Notes under the pieces: generated by a model
The model's input: the letters and a program-made list of their open reading frames with translations, nothing else
Told to the model about the DNA's origin: nothing
Databases searched by the model: none
NCBI GenBank assembly: GCA_946405205.1
Contig: CAMJGL010000006.1
Location: 1-64,000, forward strand
Source of the DNA: F23-B02 sp946405205
GTDB lineage: Bacteria; Bacillota; Clostridia; Oscillospirales; Oscillospiraceae
Direction: 5' to 3'
DNA: 64,000 nucleotides
Translations under genes and position numbers: made by a program
Shown: piece after piece, positions 7,968 to 17,131 of the stretch
How positions within the stretch are numbered: position 1 is the stretch's first letter
Layout of the letters: each line of letters begins with the position of its first letter

Positions 7968-10900
7968 ATGGCGAGAAGATACGAAATCATTACGGAGCTG
8001 TACCGCAAAACAGTCGCGGGTCTGGCAGCTCCCCAGGTCTGGCAGAGCTTTCTGACCACAGCCTGCCACAACTTCCGCCTGCCCTTTGATGAGCAGGTGC
8101 TTTTATATGCTCAGCGCCCGGACGCCACCGCCGTCCTGCCGATTGAGGGTAAAAACGGCTGGAATAAGCGTTTCGGGCGTTGGGTCAATCGTGGGGCAAC
8201 CGGCATTGCCGTCTTTGATGGAGATGCGGTCGGACGCTCCCGGCTCAAATATTACTTTGACATTTCGGATACCCACGAAAGCCGGTTCGCACGGCCTGTG
8301 CCGATCTGGACAATGCGCCCGGAATATGAGCCTGCCGTTATTGAGGCTCTGGAAAACAGCTTCGGAGAACTGGCGGACAAAACCGACCTTGCGGCGGCAC
8401 TGTTGTCTGCGGCAAAAAACGCTGTTGAGGACAATATGCCAGACTACCTCACGGAGCTGAAATACTACAAGGAAAACAGCTTTTTGGAGGAACTGGACGA
8501 CCTGAACATTGAGGTAGAATACCGCAGAACGCTGGAAAACAGCATTGGCTATATGCTGCTGGCTCGCTGTGGGATTGACCCCACATGTTATTTTACCGAC
8601 GATGATTTCCGGGATGTTGTGGATTTCAGTACCCCGGAAACCTTAAATGCCCTCGGCACAGCCACCGGCGACATTGGGCAGATGTGCCTTTCTGCCGTTT
8701 CGCGAACGGCGCTTACAATGCAAAGACAGAATCGCACATTTGCAGAAAAACCGACAATCCAGTATCCTGAAGCTGAGAAGAAAACGACAACGCCTGAAAG
8801 GAGCGAAACCTATGAGCGAACTGACATACACGATGCAGGGCGGCTACCGGCTGCCGAATCTGCTTCCGCCCCAGGAGCCGGAAATGCACCTTGGGAAATA
8901 CGCATTGCTGCGGAGGACATACCTGAAACAGCACCGCAGAGTGACCTTCACGAACCTGCTGACATCGGGCAGGCTGAACCAGCACCTGATGGAGATCGAG
9001 CAGGTGGCTCTCTCCCGGATGGAACTGCTGACCAGCCAGATGGCGAAAGCCGAGGGCGTGACGGAGGAACTGAAAGCCAGCGACCCGATGAAGTGGACGG
9101 GGCTGATGAACAACATCCGTCACTCAGCGGAGGAGACAGTCCTGAACGAGCTAATTTGCAACTAACAGAACAGGAACCGGAGGCGGACAGCGCAGAGCTG
9201 CCCGCCTTTTTAGATGACAAGCTGATTATGGCCATCATCTCCAACAAGGACGATGACCTCAAATACAAGAAACAGCAGATCGAATTGTATTTCTCCATTC
9301 ATCCGGAGGAGGCCGACCGGGCCGAGTACCTGAAATCGGCCTACCAGGACAGATACACGGAAATTCTGGTGGATGGAGTGCGCGTGGGCTATAAGCCCCA
9401 GGCGGACGGACTTCTGATGTGGGAGGGCGCATACCTCTCCCGCGCCAGCGAGTCCGTTTTTTCGTGGGGTGTTGTTGCCGGATGGACGGCCCAGCTCATT
9501 GACAAAAAGGAATACTTCATCAACACCAAAATCACGCCGCCGAAGAACTACGACAGCCAGCAGTTATCACTATTTGACTTTTCGGGCTTCAATGCTCCGG
9601 TACAGGAAGAAAGCGAACAGCTTTCTTTTATGCCGCACTCCCAGCTTCCCCAGCAGGTCATTGACGAAGCACTTTGTATCGGCGCAAACGACAAAAACAG
9701 CCGTCTGATTATTTGCGCTTACTTTATGAAAGACCATACGCCGGAGGAAAATGCCGCTTTTCTTGCGAAGCACTACGGAACCAATGGTGCAGGTTTTTAT
9801 ATCAACGAGCTCAAGTATTCCATTTGGTATGGGGATGAAGGTATCCGTATTTCTGAGGGTGAATCTGCCCAGCGCCGTTATGCCACCCTGCTGACCTGGG
9901 AACAGGCTGCAAGGCGTATCCGGGAGCTTCTGGATTTGGGGCGCTATATGCCGCAGAGTGAGCTTGACCGCACCGTGGAGTATGAGCGAAAGACACTTGC
10001 GGAAAGCCTTGCTTTGACTGCCAGAGATTTTTCGGAGGAAGCCAGGGATGTGGGCTATGCACCTACCCTCCGCCTTGCACTGTCTGCCAAAGGCGGATTC
10101 CCGGAGATTGAACAGCAGATTTCGGAATTACTGAAAGACCCGGATATGCTGCAAAAGATCACAGAGGAATGGGGCGAGTTTGTCGCAGCCCATGAGCAGA
10201 ACCGGAACCTGATGCGCTTCGGTTACAACCGCCCGAAGGAACTGCTGCAGAAACTTACCGATCTTCAGCGAGAGCCTGTCACCTTTACCGCCGCCGAGGA
10301 TTACAATCCCCAGCGGCGTTTCTTTATCTCCATGGACGAGATTGACAAGGTGCTTCGCGGAGGTGGTGAGGATTACCGGCTTGCCGTATATTCCTTCTTC
10401 GTCAATCATCCCGATCAGAAAGACCGGGAGAAGTACCTGAAAAGTTATCATGGCGAATACAGCGGCTATCACGGTGGAAATGACAACCGCACCTATACGA
10501 GCAAAGGTCTGTCATTCAGCCACGGCGACCTGACACAGCCCTATGTAAAAGTAGAGCTGAAATGGAGCATTATTGTAAAGCGCATTGATGTTCTGATGTC
10601 TCAGGACAGATTTCTCTCGGATAAAGACCGTAAAGCAATGGCAGGCTATGAAATCAGGCAGCTTGCCAGAAGTATCCACAGTTTCTTTATAGACGCCCCG
10701 GAACTGTATCCACGGCCTTATCAGGCCAATGCTATTGCGGACTATTGGGAGGGTGTTCAGGAAGTTGCCGGGCAGCTTACCGATCCGGCCCGTGTTGAGG
10801 AAATCTATCAAATGATGCTGCCGCTGTGGGAAGGAACCCCGCAGGACGACCGGCATTATCAGAGCCGCAAAGCAGGGCTGGAAAATATGCAGGCATACCG

Positions 10901-13900
10901 GGCCGGCACTTACTCCGTGTTTAACCGGGCGCAGACGCTCCGGCCTCTTTCCTCTGGCGCAGAAACAACGGTGGTGGAGCCGGAACTTCCAATGCTGGAA
11001 TTGCCGGAGACACCTGCCGAAGAAAAGCAGTCCGATCCTTACCATGATCTTGCCGCAGGGCTTTTGCGTTTCTATCAGGAATATGACCCTTATGACTACC
11101 GTGACAACATGGAGTTGGGAGAAACAGATGAGGACGCTCTGGCAAGTCTGGAACAGCAACTCCATGATCCAGACCTGCGCAGAGGGATTCTCGACACGCT
11201 CCAGTCTTTCCTTGATGATACTGACCCGGAGGAAGAAATCGCCGCCGATCTGGAGCTGTTCATGGAGCAGCTTCAGGAGCTATCAGACCAAAATCGCTCC
11301 AATGCCGAATTGGAAGAAGCTAAGCAGCTTATCAACGAGTATTGTCTGGAGGTGTTCGATCAGGAGGCGGATTTCTCCGACCTTAGCCATGTTGATCTGG
11401 CGTTCAGTTCTACTTCCGATAGTGAGCATACGGTGGAAATCTTTGCCGATCTTGATGCTTTCCGGCTGGTGTATCAGGTGGACGGAGAAACCGTCCATGA
11501 GATTGCCTGCGGAAGTTTGTCGGAGCTGAATGGCTACCTGGCAAATCTCGATTTCGATGAGATGGTTGCCCATGCAGATGACCGGTATCAGCAGGAACAC
11601 GCTGACCGGGGTGAATTGGCGGAGCAAGAGCCAGAGCCGAAAGAACCCGCCGAAAAAGAACAGCCCGCTGTCCTTGCCCCTCCGAAGCCGAAGCGGGAGC
11701 GTGTGGTGTTCACTACCCTGCACCCGGAGATACCCGCAGAGCAGCGCCGCAACTTCCGTATTACCGATCCAGAGCTGGGCCACGGCACCCGCAGCGAGAA
11801 ATATGCTGCAAATGTGGCCGCTATACGAACTCTGAAACAGATTGAATCCGAGGAGTGCCTTGCTACCCCGGAAGAACAGGAAATCCTCTCCCGGTATGTG
11901 GGCTGGGGCGGTTTGGCTGACTGCTTTGATGAGCGCCACGGCAAATATCTGGAGCTGAAATCACTGCTTGACGAGGACGAATATGCTGCCGCCAGAGCCA
12001 GTTCCCTTACCGCCTTTTATACCTCCCCGGTCATAATCGGGGCTATGTACCAGGCACTTTCACAGATGGGCTTCCGGCAGGGAAACATTCTGGAGCCGTC
12101 CTGCGGTGTTGGAAATTTCATCGGTATGCTGCCTGACAGCATGGCGGACAGCAAAGCCTACGGTGTGGAAATCGACTCCATCAGCGGGCGGATCGCACAG
12201 CAGCTCTATCAGAACAGCAGCATTGCCGTGAATGGCTTTGAAAAGGTGCAGATGCCCGACAGCTTCTTTGATGTGGCCATCGGCAATGTGCCGTTTGGCG
12301 ACTTTAAGGTGCGGGATAAGAAATACGACAAAAACCACTGGCTGATTCACGATTATTTCTTTGGAAAGACGCTGGACAAGGTTCGTCCGGGCGGCGTGAT
12401 CGCGTTCATCACCTCCAAGGGTACGATGGACAAAGAAAACTCCGCTGTCCGCAAGTACCTGGCACAGCGGGCCGACCTGATCGGGGCGATCCGACTGCCC
12501 AACAATGCGTTTAAGGCTAACGCCGGAACCGAAGTCACCAGCGACATTATCTTCCTGCAAAAGCGTGACCGCATGACAGACATCGAGCCGGATTGGGTGC
12601 ATCTGGACACCGATGAAAACGGCATCCGCATGAACCGCTATTTTGTGCAGCACCCGGAAATGGTGCTGGGCGATATGGTCATGGAATCCACCCGGTTCGG
12701 CATGGACAGCACCTGCCGGGCCTACGAGGACGCAGATCTGTCGGAGTTGCTTACCGAAGCGGTACAGAACCTCCATGCGCAGATCACCGATTATGAGGTG
12801 GAGGAACTGGACGAGGAGGAAGATCGCTCTATCCCCGCAGACCCTGCGGTGCGTAATTTCAGTTTTTGCCTTGTGGACGGCAAGGTGTATTACCGGGAAA
12901 ATTCCCGTATGCACCCGATAGAGGTATCCGTAACCGCTGAAAACCGTATCCGGGGCATGATCGCCATCCGGGAGTGTGTCCGCAGGCTGATCGAGTATCA
13001 GACTGAGGGCTATCCGGACGAGGATATTCAGAAAGGGCAGGCGGAGCTGAACCGTCTGTATGACGATTACACGAAAAAGTATGGCCTGCTTTCCAGCCGG
13101 GGCAACAGTCTTGCCTTTGGTGAGGACTCCAGCTATTGCCTGCTGTGTTCTCTGGAGGTGCTGGACGAGGAAGGCAACCTCAAACGCAAGGCTGATATGT
13201 TCACCAAGCGTACGATCCGCCCCCATGAAGCCGTTACCAGCGTGGACACCGCAAGCGAGGCCCTTGCCGTATCCATCTCCGAAAAAGCGCGGGTAGATAT
13301 GGAATATATGACGGAGCTGTCCGGTAAAAGCGAGGAAGAACTGGCCGCTGACCTGTCCGGTGTTATTTTCCGGGATATTCAGTGCGCCGAGGAAGCTGCC
13401 GCTATTCCCAAAGCCTTTGTGCAGGTGGAGCAATTCCCCTTTGTAGCCGCCGATGAATACCTCTCCGGCAATGTGCGCCGCAAGCTCCGAATGGCCAAGG
13501 CGCTCTACGAGGTATTACCGGCTGAAAAGAAACCTCTGATCGCCAAAAACATTGAGGCGCTGGAAGCGGTGCAGCCGGTAGACCTGACCGCCGCTGAGAT
13601 CGGCGTCCGTATCGGTGCCAACTGGATACCCATAGATGTCTACCAAAAATTCATGGTGGAGACTTTCGGCACAAGCTATTACGCAGGAAGCCGCATTAAA
13701 ATCCTGCGCTCCGGTGCTACCGGTCAGTGGGCCATTACCGAAAAGAACGCTGACCGGGGCAATATCAAAACCCTGACCACCTACGGCACCAAGCGCATGA
13801 ACGCCTATCAGATTCTGGAGCAGACCTTAAACCAGCGGGATGTGCGTGTGTTTGATTATGTGGAGGACGAAAACGGCAACAAAAAGCCGGTTCTCAACAA

Positions 13901-16607
13901 AAAGGAAACTGCCATTGCTCAGGATCGGCAGGAGCTGATCAAACAGAAATTCTCCGAATGGATCTGGAAGGACATTGACCGTAGAGAACAGCTGTGCCGC
14001 ATCTACAACGAAACCTTTAACTCCATCCGGCCCCGTGAGTATGACGGCAGTCATATCCGCTTTTCAGGCATGAACCCAGAGATTACCCTGCGACCCCATC
14101 AGGTCAATGCCATCGCCCATATCATGTACGGTGGGAATACCCTGCTTGCACATGAAGTAGGTGCAGGCAAGACCTTTGAAATGGTGGCAGCCGCCATGGA
14201 GATGAAACGGCTGGGACTTTGCACCAAATCTCTGATCGTGGTGCCGAACCATATCACAGAGCAGTGGGCGGCGGAATGGCTCCAGCTATACCCCTCCGCC
14301 AATATCCTTGTGGCGACCAAAAAGGACTTTGAAACCCAGAACCGCAAGAAATTCTGCGCCCGTATCGCCACCGGCGATTATGATGCCGTTATTATCGGTC
14401 ACTCGCAGTTTGAGAAAATCCCCATGTCGGCAGAACGGCAGGTTGCCATCTTACAACAGCAGATCGACGAGATCATGGACGGTATTGAGGAAGCCAAATC
14501 CGCCAAAGCCGAGCGATATACGGTCAAGCAGTTGGAACGCACCCGAAAATCGCTGGAAGCGAAGCTGGAACGGCTCAACGACCAGAGCCGCAAGGACGAC
14601 CTTGTGACCTTTGAGGAATTGGGTGTTGACCGGGTATTCGTGGACGAGAGTCATTATTTCAAGAACCTCTTTCTGGCGACCAAAATGCGGAATGTGGGCG
14701 GCATTGCCCAGACTGAAGCTCAAAAATCGTCTGATTTGTTCATGAAATGTCGGTATCTGGATGAGATCACCGGGGGCCGGGGCGTTATCTTTGCCACCGG
14801 CACACCCATCAGCAACAGTATGGTGGAGCTTTATACGATCCAGCGGTATTTGCAGTATGATACCCTTCAGGAGATGGGCCTGATCCACTTTGACGATTGG
14901 GCCAGTGACTTTGGAGAAACCATCACCGCCATTGAGCTGTCGCCGGAGGGCAGCGGCTACCGGGTCAAAACACGATTTGCCAAGTTCTTCAATCTGCCCG
15001 AACTGATGGCCACTTTCAAGCAGGTGGCGGACATTCAGACGGCGGATATGCTGAAACTGCCGGTGCCAAAGGCCAACTTCCACACGGAGGTCATTCAGCC
15101 GTCAGAGCTTCAGCAGGAAATGGTGCGGGGGCTTGCGGAACGAGCCGAGGCTATCCGAGCCGGCGGCGTTGACCCCAGGGTGGACAATATGCTCCGAATC
15201 ACCAACGACGGCAGAAAGCTGGCGCTGGATATGCGGCTCATCAATCCGCTGGCCGCCGATGACCCCAACGGCAAGGTTGCCACCTGCGCCCGCAATGTCA
15301 TCCGAATTTGGGAGCAGACCAAAGAGCAACGCAGCGCCCAGCTTGTGTTCTGCGACCTGTCTACGCCAAGCAAAACCACACCGATTGAAATGAAAAAGAA
15401 TGGAGATGGTGTCTATGAAATGATACCGGATCAGTTTACCGATGTTTACAACGACCTGAAAAAGAAACTTATGGAGGCCGGTATTCAGGAGGAGGAAATT
15501 GCCTTTATCCATGACGCCAACACCGAAGCACGGAAAAAGGAGCTGTTCTCAAAAGTGCGCTCCGGTCAGGTGCGTGTTCTCATGGGCAGCACCCAAAAGA
15601 TGGGCGCAGGCACCAATGTCCAGTATCGGCTCATTGCCCTCCATGACTTGGACTGTCCTTGGCGTCCTTCCGACCTTGCCCAGAGGTTGGGCCGTATTGT
15701 GCGGCAGGGCAACAGAAATGCTGAGGTTGAGATCTTTCGGTATGTCACGGAGGGAACTTTTGACGCATACCTCTACCAGTTAGTAGAGAACAAGCAGAAA
15801 TTCATTGCGCAGATTATGACCTCCAAAGCGCCGGTGCGTGTGGCAGACGATGTGGACGAAACAGCCCTCAGTTACTCTGAGATCAAAGCCCTGGCCACCG
15901 GCAATCCGCTTATCATCGAAAAGTGCAATCTGGATATGGAGGTGAGCAAGCTCAATATGCTCAAAGCCAGCTACCTGAGCCAGAAGTATTCTCTGGAGGA
16001 CATGGTTTTGAAAAAATATCCGGAAGCCATTACACGTCTGACGGAACGAATTGCAGGCTATGAGCAGGATGTGCAGCTTGCCGCAGCCCATCCCAAACTC
16101 CAGGAGGGATTTGTGGGTATTACGATTCTGGATCAGCCCTATGCCGACAAGGAGGCGGCTGGCAAGGCAATCCTTGATGTATGTACCAAAATGACAGGCT
16201 CCGATGCTGTTTTCTTAGGCCAGTACCGGGGCTTTTCTCTTGTCCTTTCCTATGATGGGCCGAGCAACGAGTACCGCATGACCATGAAAGGCACGCTTTC
16301 CCATACGGCAGTCCTGGGCGCGGATGTGTTCGGCAATCTGACCCGTATGGACAATGTGATTGATGGACTATCCGGCAAGTTGGAGGCGGTTCGTGTAGAG
16401 CTGGCAGACACCCAGGTGCAGCTTGAAAACGCCCGCACCGAGTTGGCAGCACCCTTTGCCAGAGAAGCAGAACTGGCTGAAAAGACAGCACGATTAAAGG
16501 AATTGAATATCCTGCTGAACATGGATGAGAAAGACAACTCCCTGATTGATGATGTACCAGACGAGGATACGCCGGAGAAATCAAAAGCGCGGGATTATGT
16601 GCGATAA
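7968..16607 (+). CDS. giant DNA methylase / SNF2-type helicase protein
   Basis: The 2879-residue cytoplasmic protein is typical of Tn1549-type elements. In order it has an ArdC-like N-terminal domain (residues 1-140), a long acidic disordered linker (about 265-400), polyvalent-protein regions, an N6-adenine methylase core (motif I 'EPSCGVGNF' near 1375, motif IV variant 'GNVPFGDF' near 1438) and a SNF2-like helicase (Walker A 'HEVGAGKT' near 2061, 'VDESHYF' near 2224, motif VI 'QRLGRIVRQGN' near 2571). It probably protects or remodels transferred DNA; that role is inferred. The start at 7968 is chosen because AGGAGG at 7954-7959 lies 8 bases upstream; an in-frame GTG at 7959 overlaps that site. 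The linker region is also read in another frame as tnpV. Confidence 0.9.
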   Translation: MARRYEIITELYRKTVAGLAAPQVWQSFLTTACHNFRLPFDEQVLLYAQRPDATAVLPIEGKNGWNKRFGRWVNRGATGIAVFDGDAVGRSRLKYYFDISDTHESRFARPVPIWTMRPEYEPAVIEALENSFGELADKTDLAAALLSAAKNAVEDNMPDYLTELKYYKENSFLEELDDLNIEVEYRRTLENSIGYMLLARCGIDPTCYFTDDDFRDVVDFSTPETLNALGTATGDIGQMCLSAVSRTALTMQRQNRTFAEKPTIQYPEAEKKTTTPERSETYERTDIHDAGRLPAAESASAPGAGNAPWEIRIAAEDIPETAPQSDLHEPADIGQAEPAPDGDRAGGSLPDGTADQPDGESRGRDGGTESQRPDEVDGADEQHPSLSGGDSPERANLQLTEQEPEADSAELPAFLDDKLIMAIISNKDDDLKYKKQQIELYFSIHPEEADRAEYLKSAYQDRYTEILVDGVRVGYKPQADGLLMWEGAYLSRASESVFSWGVVAGWTAQLIDKKEYFINTKITPPKNYDSQQLSLFDFSGFNAPVQEESEQLSFMPHSQLPQQVIDEALCIGANDKNSRLIICAYFMKDHTPEENAAFLAKHYGTNGAGFYINELKYSIWYGDEGIRISEGESAQRRYATLLTWEQAARRIRELLDLGRYMPQSELDRTVEYERKTLAESLALTARDFSEEARDVGYAPTLRLALSAKGGFPEIEQQISELLKDPDMLQKITEEWGEFVAAHEQNRNLMRFGYNRPKELLQKLTDLQREPVTFTAAEDYNPQRRFFISMDEIDKVLRGGGEDYRLAVYSFFVNHPDQKDREKYLKSYHGEYSGYHGGNDNRTYTSKGLSFSHGDLTQPYVKVELKWSIIVKRIDVLMSQDRFLSDKDRKAMAGYEIRQLARSIHSFFIDAPELYPRPYQANAIADYWEGVQEVAGQLTDPARVEEIYQMMLPLWEGTPQDDRHYQSRKAGLENMQAYRAGTYSVFNRAQTLRPLSSGAETTVVEPELPMLELPETPAEEKQSDPYHDLAAGLLRFYQEYDPYDYRDNMELGETDEDALASLEQQLHDPDLRRGILDTLQSFLDDTDPEEEIAADLELFMEQLQELSDQNRSNAELEEAKQLINEYCLEVFDQEADFSDLSHVDLAFSSTSDSEHTVEIFADLDAFRLVYQVDGETVHEIACGSLSELNGYLANLDFDEMVAHADDRYQQEHADRGELAEQEPEPKEPAEKEQPAVLAPPKPKRERVVFTTLHPEIPAEQRRNFRITDPELGHGTRSEKYAANVAAIRTLKQIESEECLATPEEQEILSRYVGWGGLADCFDERHGKYLELKSLLDEDEYAAARASSLTAFYTSPVIIGAMYQALSQMGFRQGNILEPSCGVGNFIGMLPDSMADSKAYGVEIDSISGRIAQQLYQNSSIAVNGFEKVQMPDSFFDVAIGNVPFGDFKVRDKKYDKNHWLIHDYFFGKTLDKVRPGGVIAFITSKGTMDKENSAVRKYLAQRADLIGAIRLPNNAFKANAGTEVTSDIIFLQKRDRMTDIEPDWVHLDTDENGIRMNRYFVQHPEMVLGDMVMESTRFGMDSTCRAYEDADLSELLTEAVQNLHAQITDYEVEELDEEEDRSIPADPAVRNFSFCLVDGKVYYRENSRMHPIEVSVTAENRIRGMIAIRECVRRLIEYQTEGYPDEDIQKGQAELNRLYDDYTKKYGLLSSRGNSLAFGEDSSYCLLCSLEVLDEEGNLKRKADMFTKRTIRPHEAVTSVDTASEALAVSISEKARVDMEYMTELSGKSEEELAADLSGVIFRDIQCAEEAAAIPKAFVQVEQFPFVAADEYLSGNVRRKLRMAKALYEVLPAEKKPLIAKNIEALEAVQPVDLTAAEIGVRIGANWIPIDVYQKFMVETFGTSYYAGSRIKILRSGATGQWAITEKNADRGNIKTLTTYGTKRMNAYQILEQTLNQRDVRVFDYVEDENGNKKPVLNKKETAIAQDRQELIKQKFSEWIWKDIDRREQLCRIYNETFNSIRPREYDGSHIRFSGMNPEITLRPHQVNAIAHIMYGGNTLLAHEVGAGKTFEMVAAAMEMKRLGLCTKSLIVVPNHITEQWAAEWLQLYPSANILVATKKDFETQNRKKFCARIATGDYDAVIIGHSQFEKIPMSAERQVAILQQQIDEIMDGIEEAKSAKAERYTVKQLERTRKSLEAKLERLNDQSRKDDLVTFEELGVDRVFVDESHYFKNLFLATKMRNVGGIAQTEAQKSSDLFMKCRYLDEITGGRGVIFATGTPISNSMVELYTIQRYLQYDTLQEMGLIHFDDWASDFGETITAIELSPEGSGYRVKTRFAKFFNLPELMATFKQVADIQTADMLKLPVPKANFHTEVIQPSELQQEMVRGLAERAEAIRAGGVDPRVDNMLRITNDGRKLALDMRLINPLAADDPNGKVATCARNVIRIWEQTKEQRSAQLVFCDLSTPSKTTPIEMKKNGDGVYEMIPDQFTDVYNDLKKKLMEAGIQEEEIAFIHDANTEARKKELFSKVRSGQVRVLMGSTQKMGAGTNVQYRLIALHDLDCPWRPSDLAQRLGRIVRQGNRNAEVEIFRYVTEGTFDAYLYQLVENKQKFIAQIMTSKAPVRVADDVDETALSYSEIKALATGNPLIIEKCNLDMEVSKLNMLKASYLSQKYSLEDMVLKKYPEAITRLTERIAGYEQDVQLAAAHPKLQEGFVGITILDQPYADKEAAGKAILDVCTKMTGSDAVFLGQYRGFSLVLSYDGPSNEYRMTMKGTLSHTAVLGADVFGNLTRMDNVIDGLSGKLEAVRVELADTQVQLENARTELAAPFAREAELAEKTARLKELNILLNMDEKDNSLIDDVPDEDTPEKSKARDYVR
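8812..9165 (+). CDS. tnpV: TnpV family protein nested within the helicase gene
   Basis: A 117-residue reading frame lies wholly inside the giant helicase gene in another frame. It begins 'MSELTYTMQGGY', continues with 'LKQHRRVTF', 'LLTSGRLNQHL' and 'AKAEGVTEELK', and ends 'NNIRHSAEETVLNELI'. These are the conserved blocks of TnpV, a small protein first seen in Tn4451-type elements and of uncertain role. AAAGGAG lies 8 bases before the ATG, so independent translation is plausible. In the helicase frame the same DNA encodes a low-complexity Asp/Gly/Pro/Glu-rich linker. The match is seen by eye, not by search. Confidence 0.75.
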   Translation: MSELTYTMQGGYRLPNLLPPQEPEMHLGKYALLRRTYLKQHRRVTFTNLLTSGRLNQHLMEIEQVALSRMELLTSQMAKAEGVTEELKASDPMKWTGLMNNIRHSAEETVLNELICN

Positions 16608-16613
16608 CTCACA

Positions 16614-16644
16614 GCGGCACGGAAAAATCCCGTGCCGCATTTAC
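16614..16644 (+). terminator. intrinsic terminator after the helicase gene
   Basis: GCGGCACGG and CCGTGCCGC form a perfect 9-bp stem with a short A-rich loop, followed by ATTTACATA. The T run is weak but the stem is strong. Confidence 0.7.
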
Positions 16645-16708
16645 ATACCGAGATTTCTAAATATAGAAATTGTTACAGTCTAGGAATAATAAAAGCTTAA
16701 CTGCTTAA

Positions 16709-16742
16709 TCTCCACATAATCCCCACATTACTCTGATATAGT
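16709..16742 (+). promoter_or_regulatory. candidate activator-dependent promoter of the L,D-transpeptidase operon
   Basis: TCTCCACATAA (16709-16719) is followed directly by TCCCCACATTA (16720-16730), an 11-bp direct repeat. TATAGT (16737-16742) follows at a -10 position. No TTGACA-like -35 is seen, so the repeat occupies the -35 zone, as in OmpR/PhoB-type activated promoters. The ATCCCCACATT-N7-TATAAT arrangement recurs at 48.2 kb and, less exactly, at 46.6 kb. Confidence 0.5.
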
Positions 16743-16807
16743 AAAACGAATAATATTCTATTAGGTTTTATACAAAAATATTCCAGTATGAGAGGTGATA
16801 CTATTTT

Positions 16808-17035
16808 ATGGAGAGGCGAATATTTATGATTCAGGGATTGAACAGTAAAGATTCTGCAGATAGGATATGTGAGGAACTAAAGAAGATTGTAGGAATACAT
16901 AAAATAGAAATTTGTTTTGAGACGGAACAAATGATTATTGAAGCAGATAGCTTATCTATGCCGAGGATAATAAATGCGGTTATTACCATCACACATATTT
17001 TAGATTATAGAGTTACGATTATAGAGGTAGATTAA
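16808..17035 (+). CDS. HMA-fold-like small protein lacking the metal cysteines
   Basis: The 75-residue protein has a beta-alpha-beta-beta-alpha-beta pattern like heavy-metal-associated domains. At the usual 'G-M-x-C-x-x-C' position it reads 'GLNSKDS', so both metal-binding cysteines are replaced by serine. It probably no longer binds soft metals in the usual way and may act in protein contacts. It precedes the L,D-transpeptidase gene in a very AT-rich segment and shares its promoter. An alternative start at 16826 would remove the first beta strand, so 16808 is preferred. The fold call is by eye. Confidence 0.5.
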   Translation: MERRIFMIQGLNSKDSADRICEELKKIVGIHKIEICFETEQMIIEADSLSMPRIINAVITITHILDYRVTIIEVD

Positions 17036-17131
17036 TATGGGAACAGGGTAGATAAATTGAGAAATGCAATAATTAGAGGAATGGGGAATGGTTATTTACA
17101 AAAGCAATTGGTAAACGACACGGTGGAAATT

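Noticed and set aside
12060..13433. 457-residue minus-strand open frame opposite the methylase/helicase gene
   Set aside because: Antisense to a well-supported domain-containing gene; composition is that of a shadow frame.
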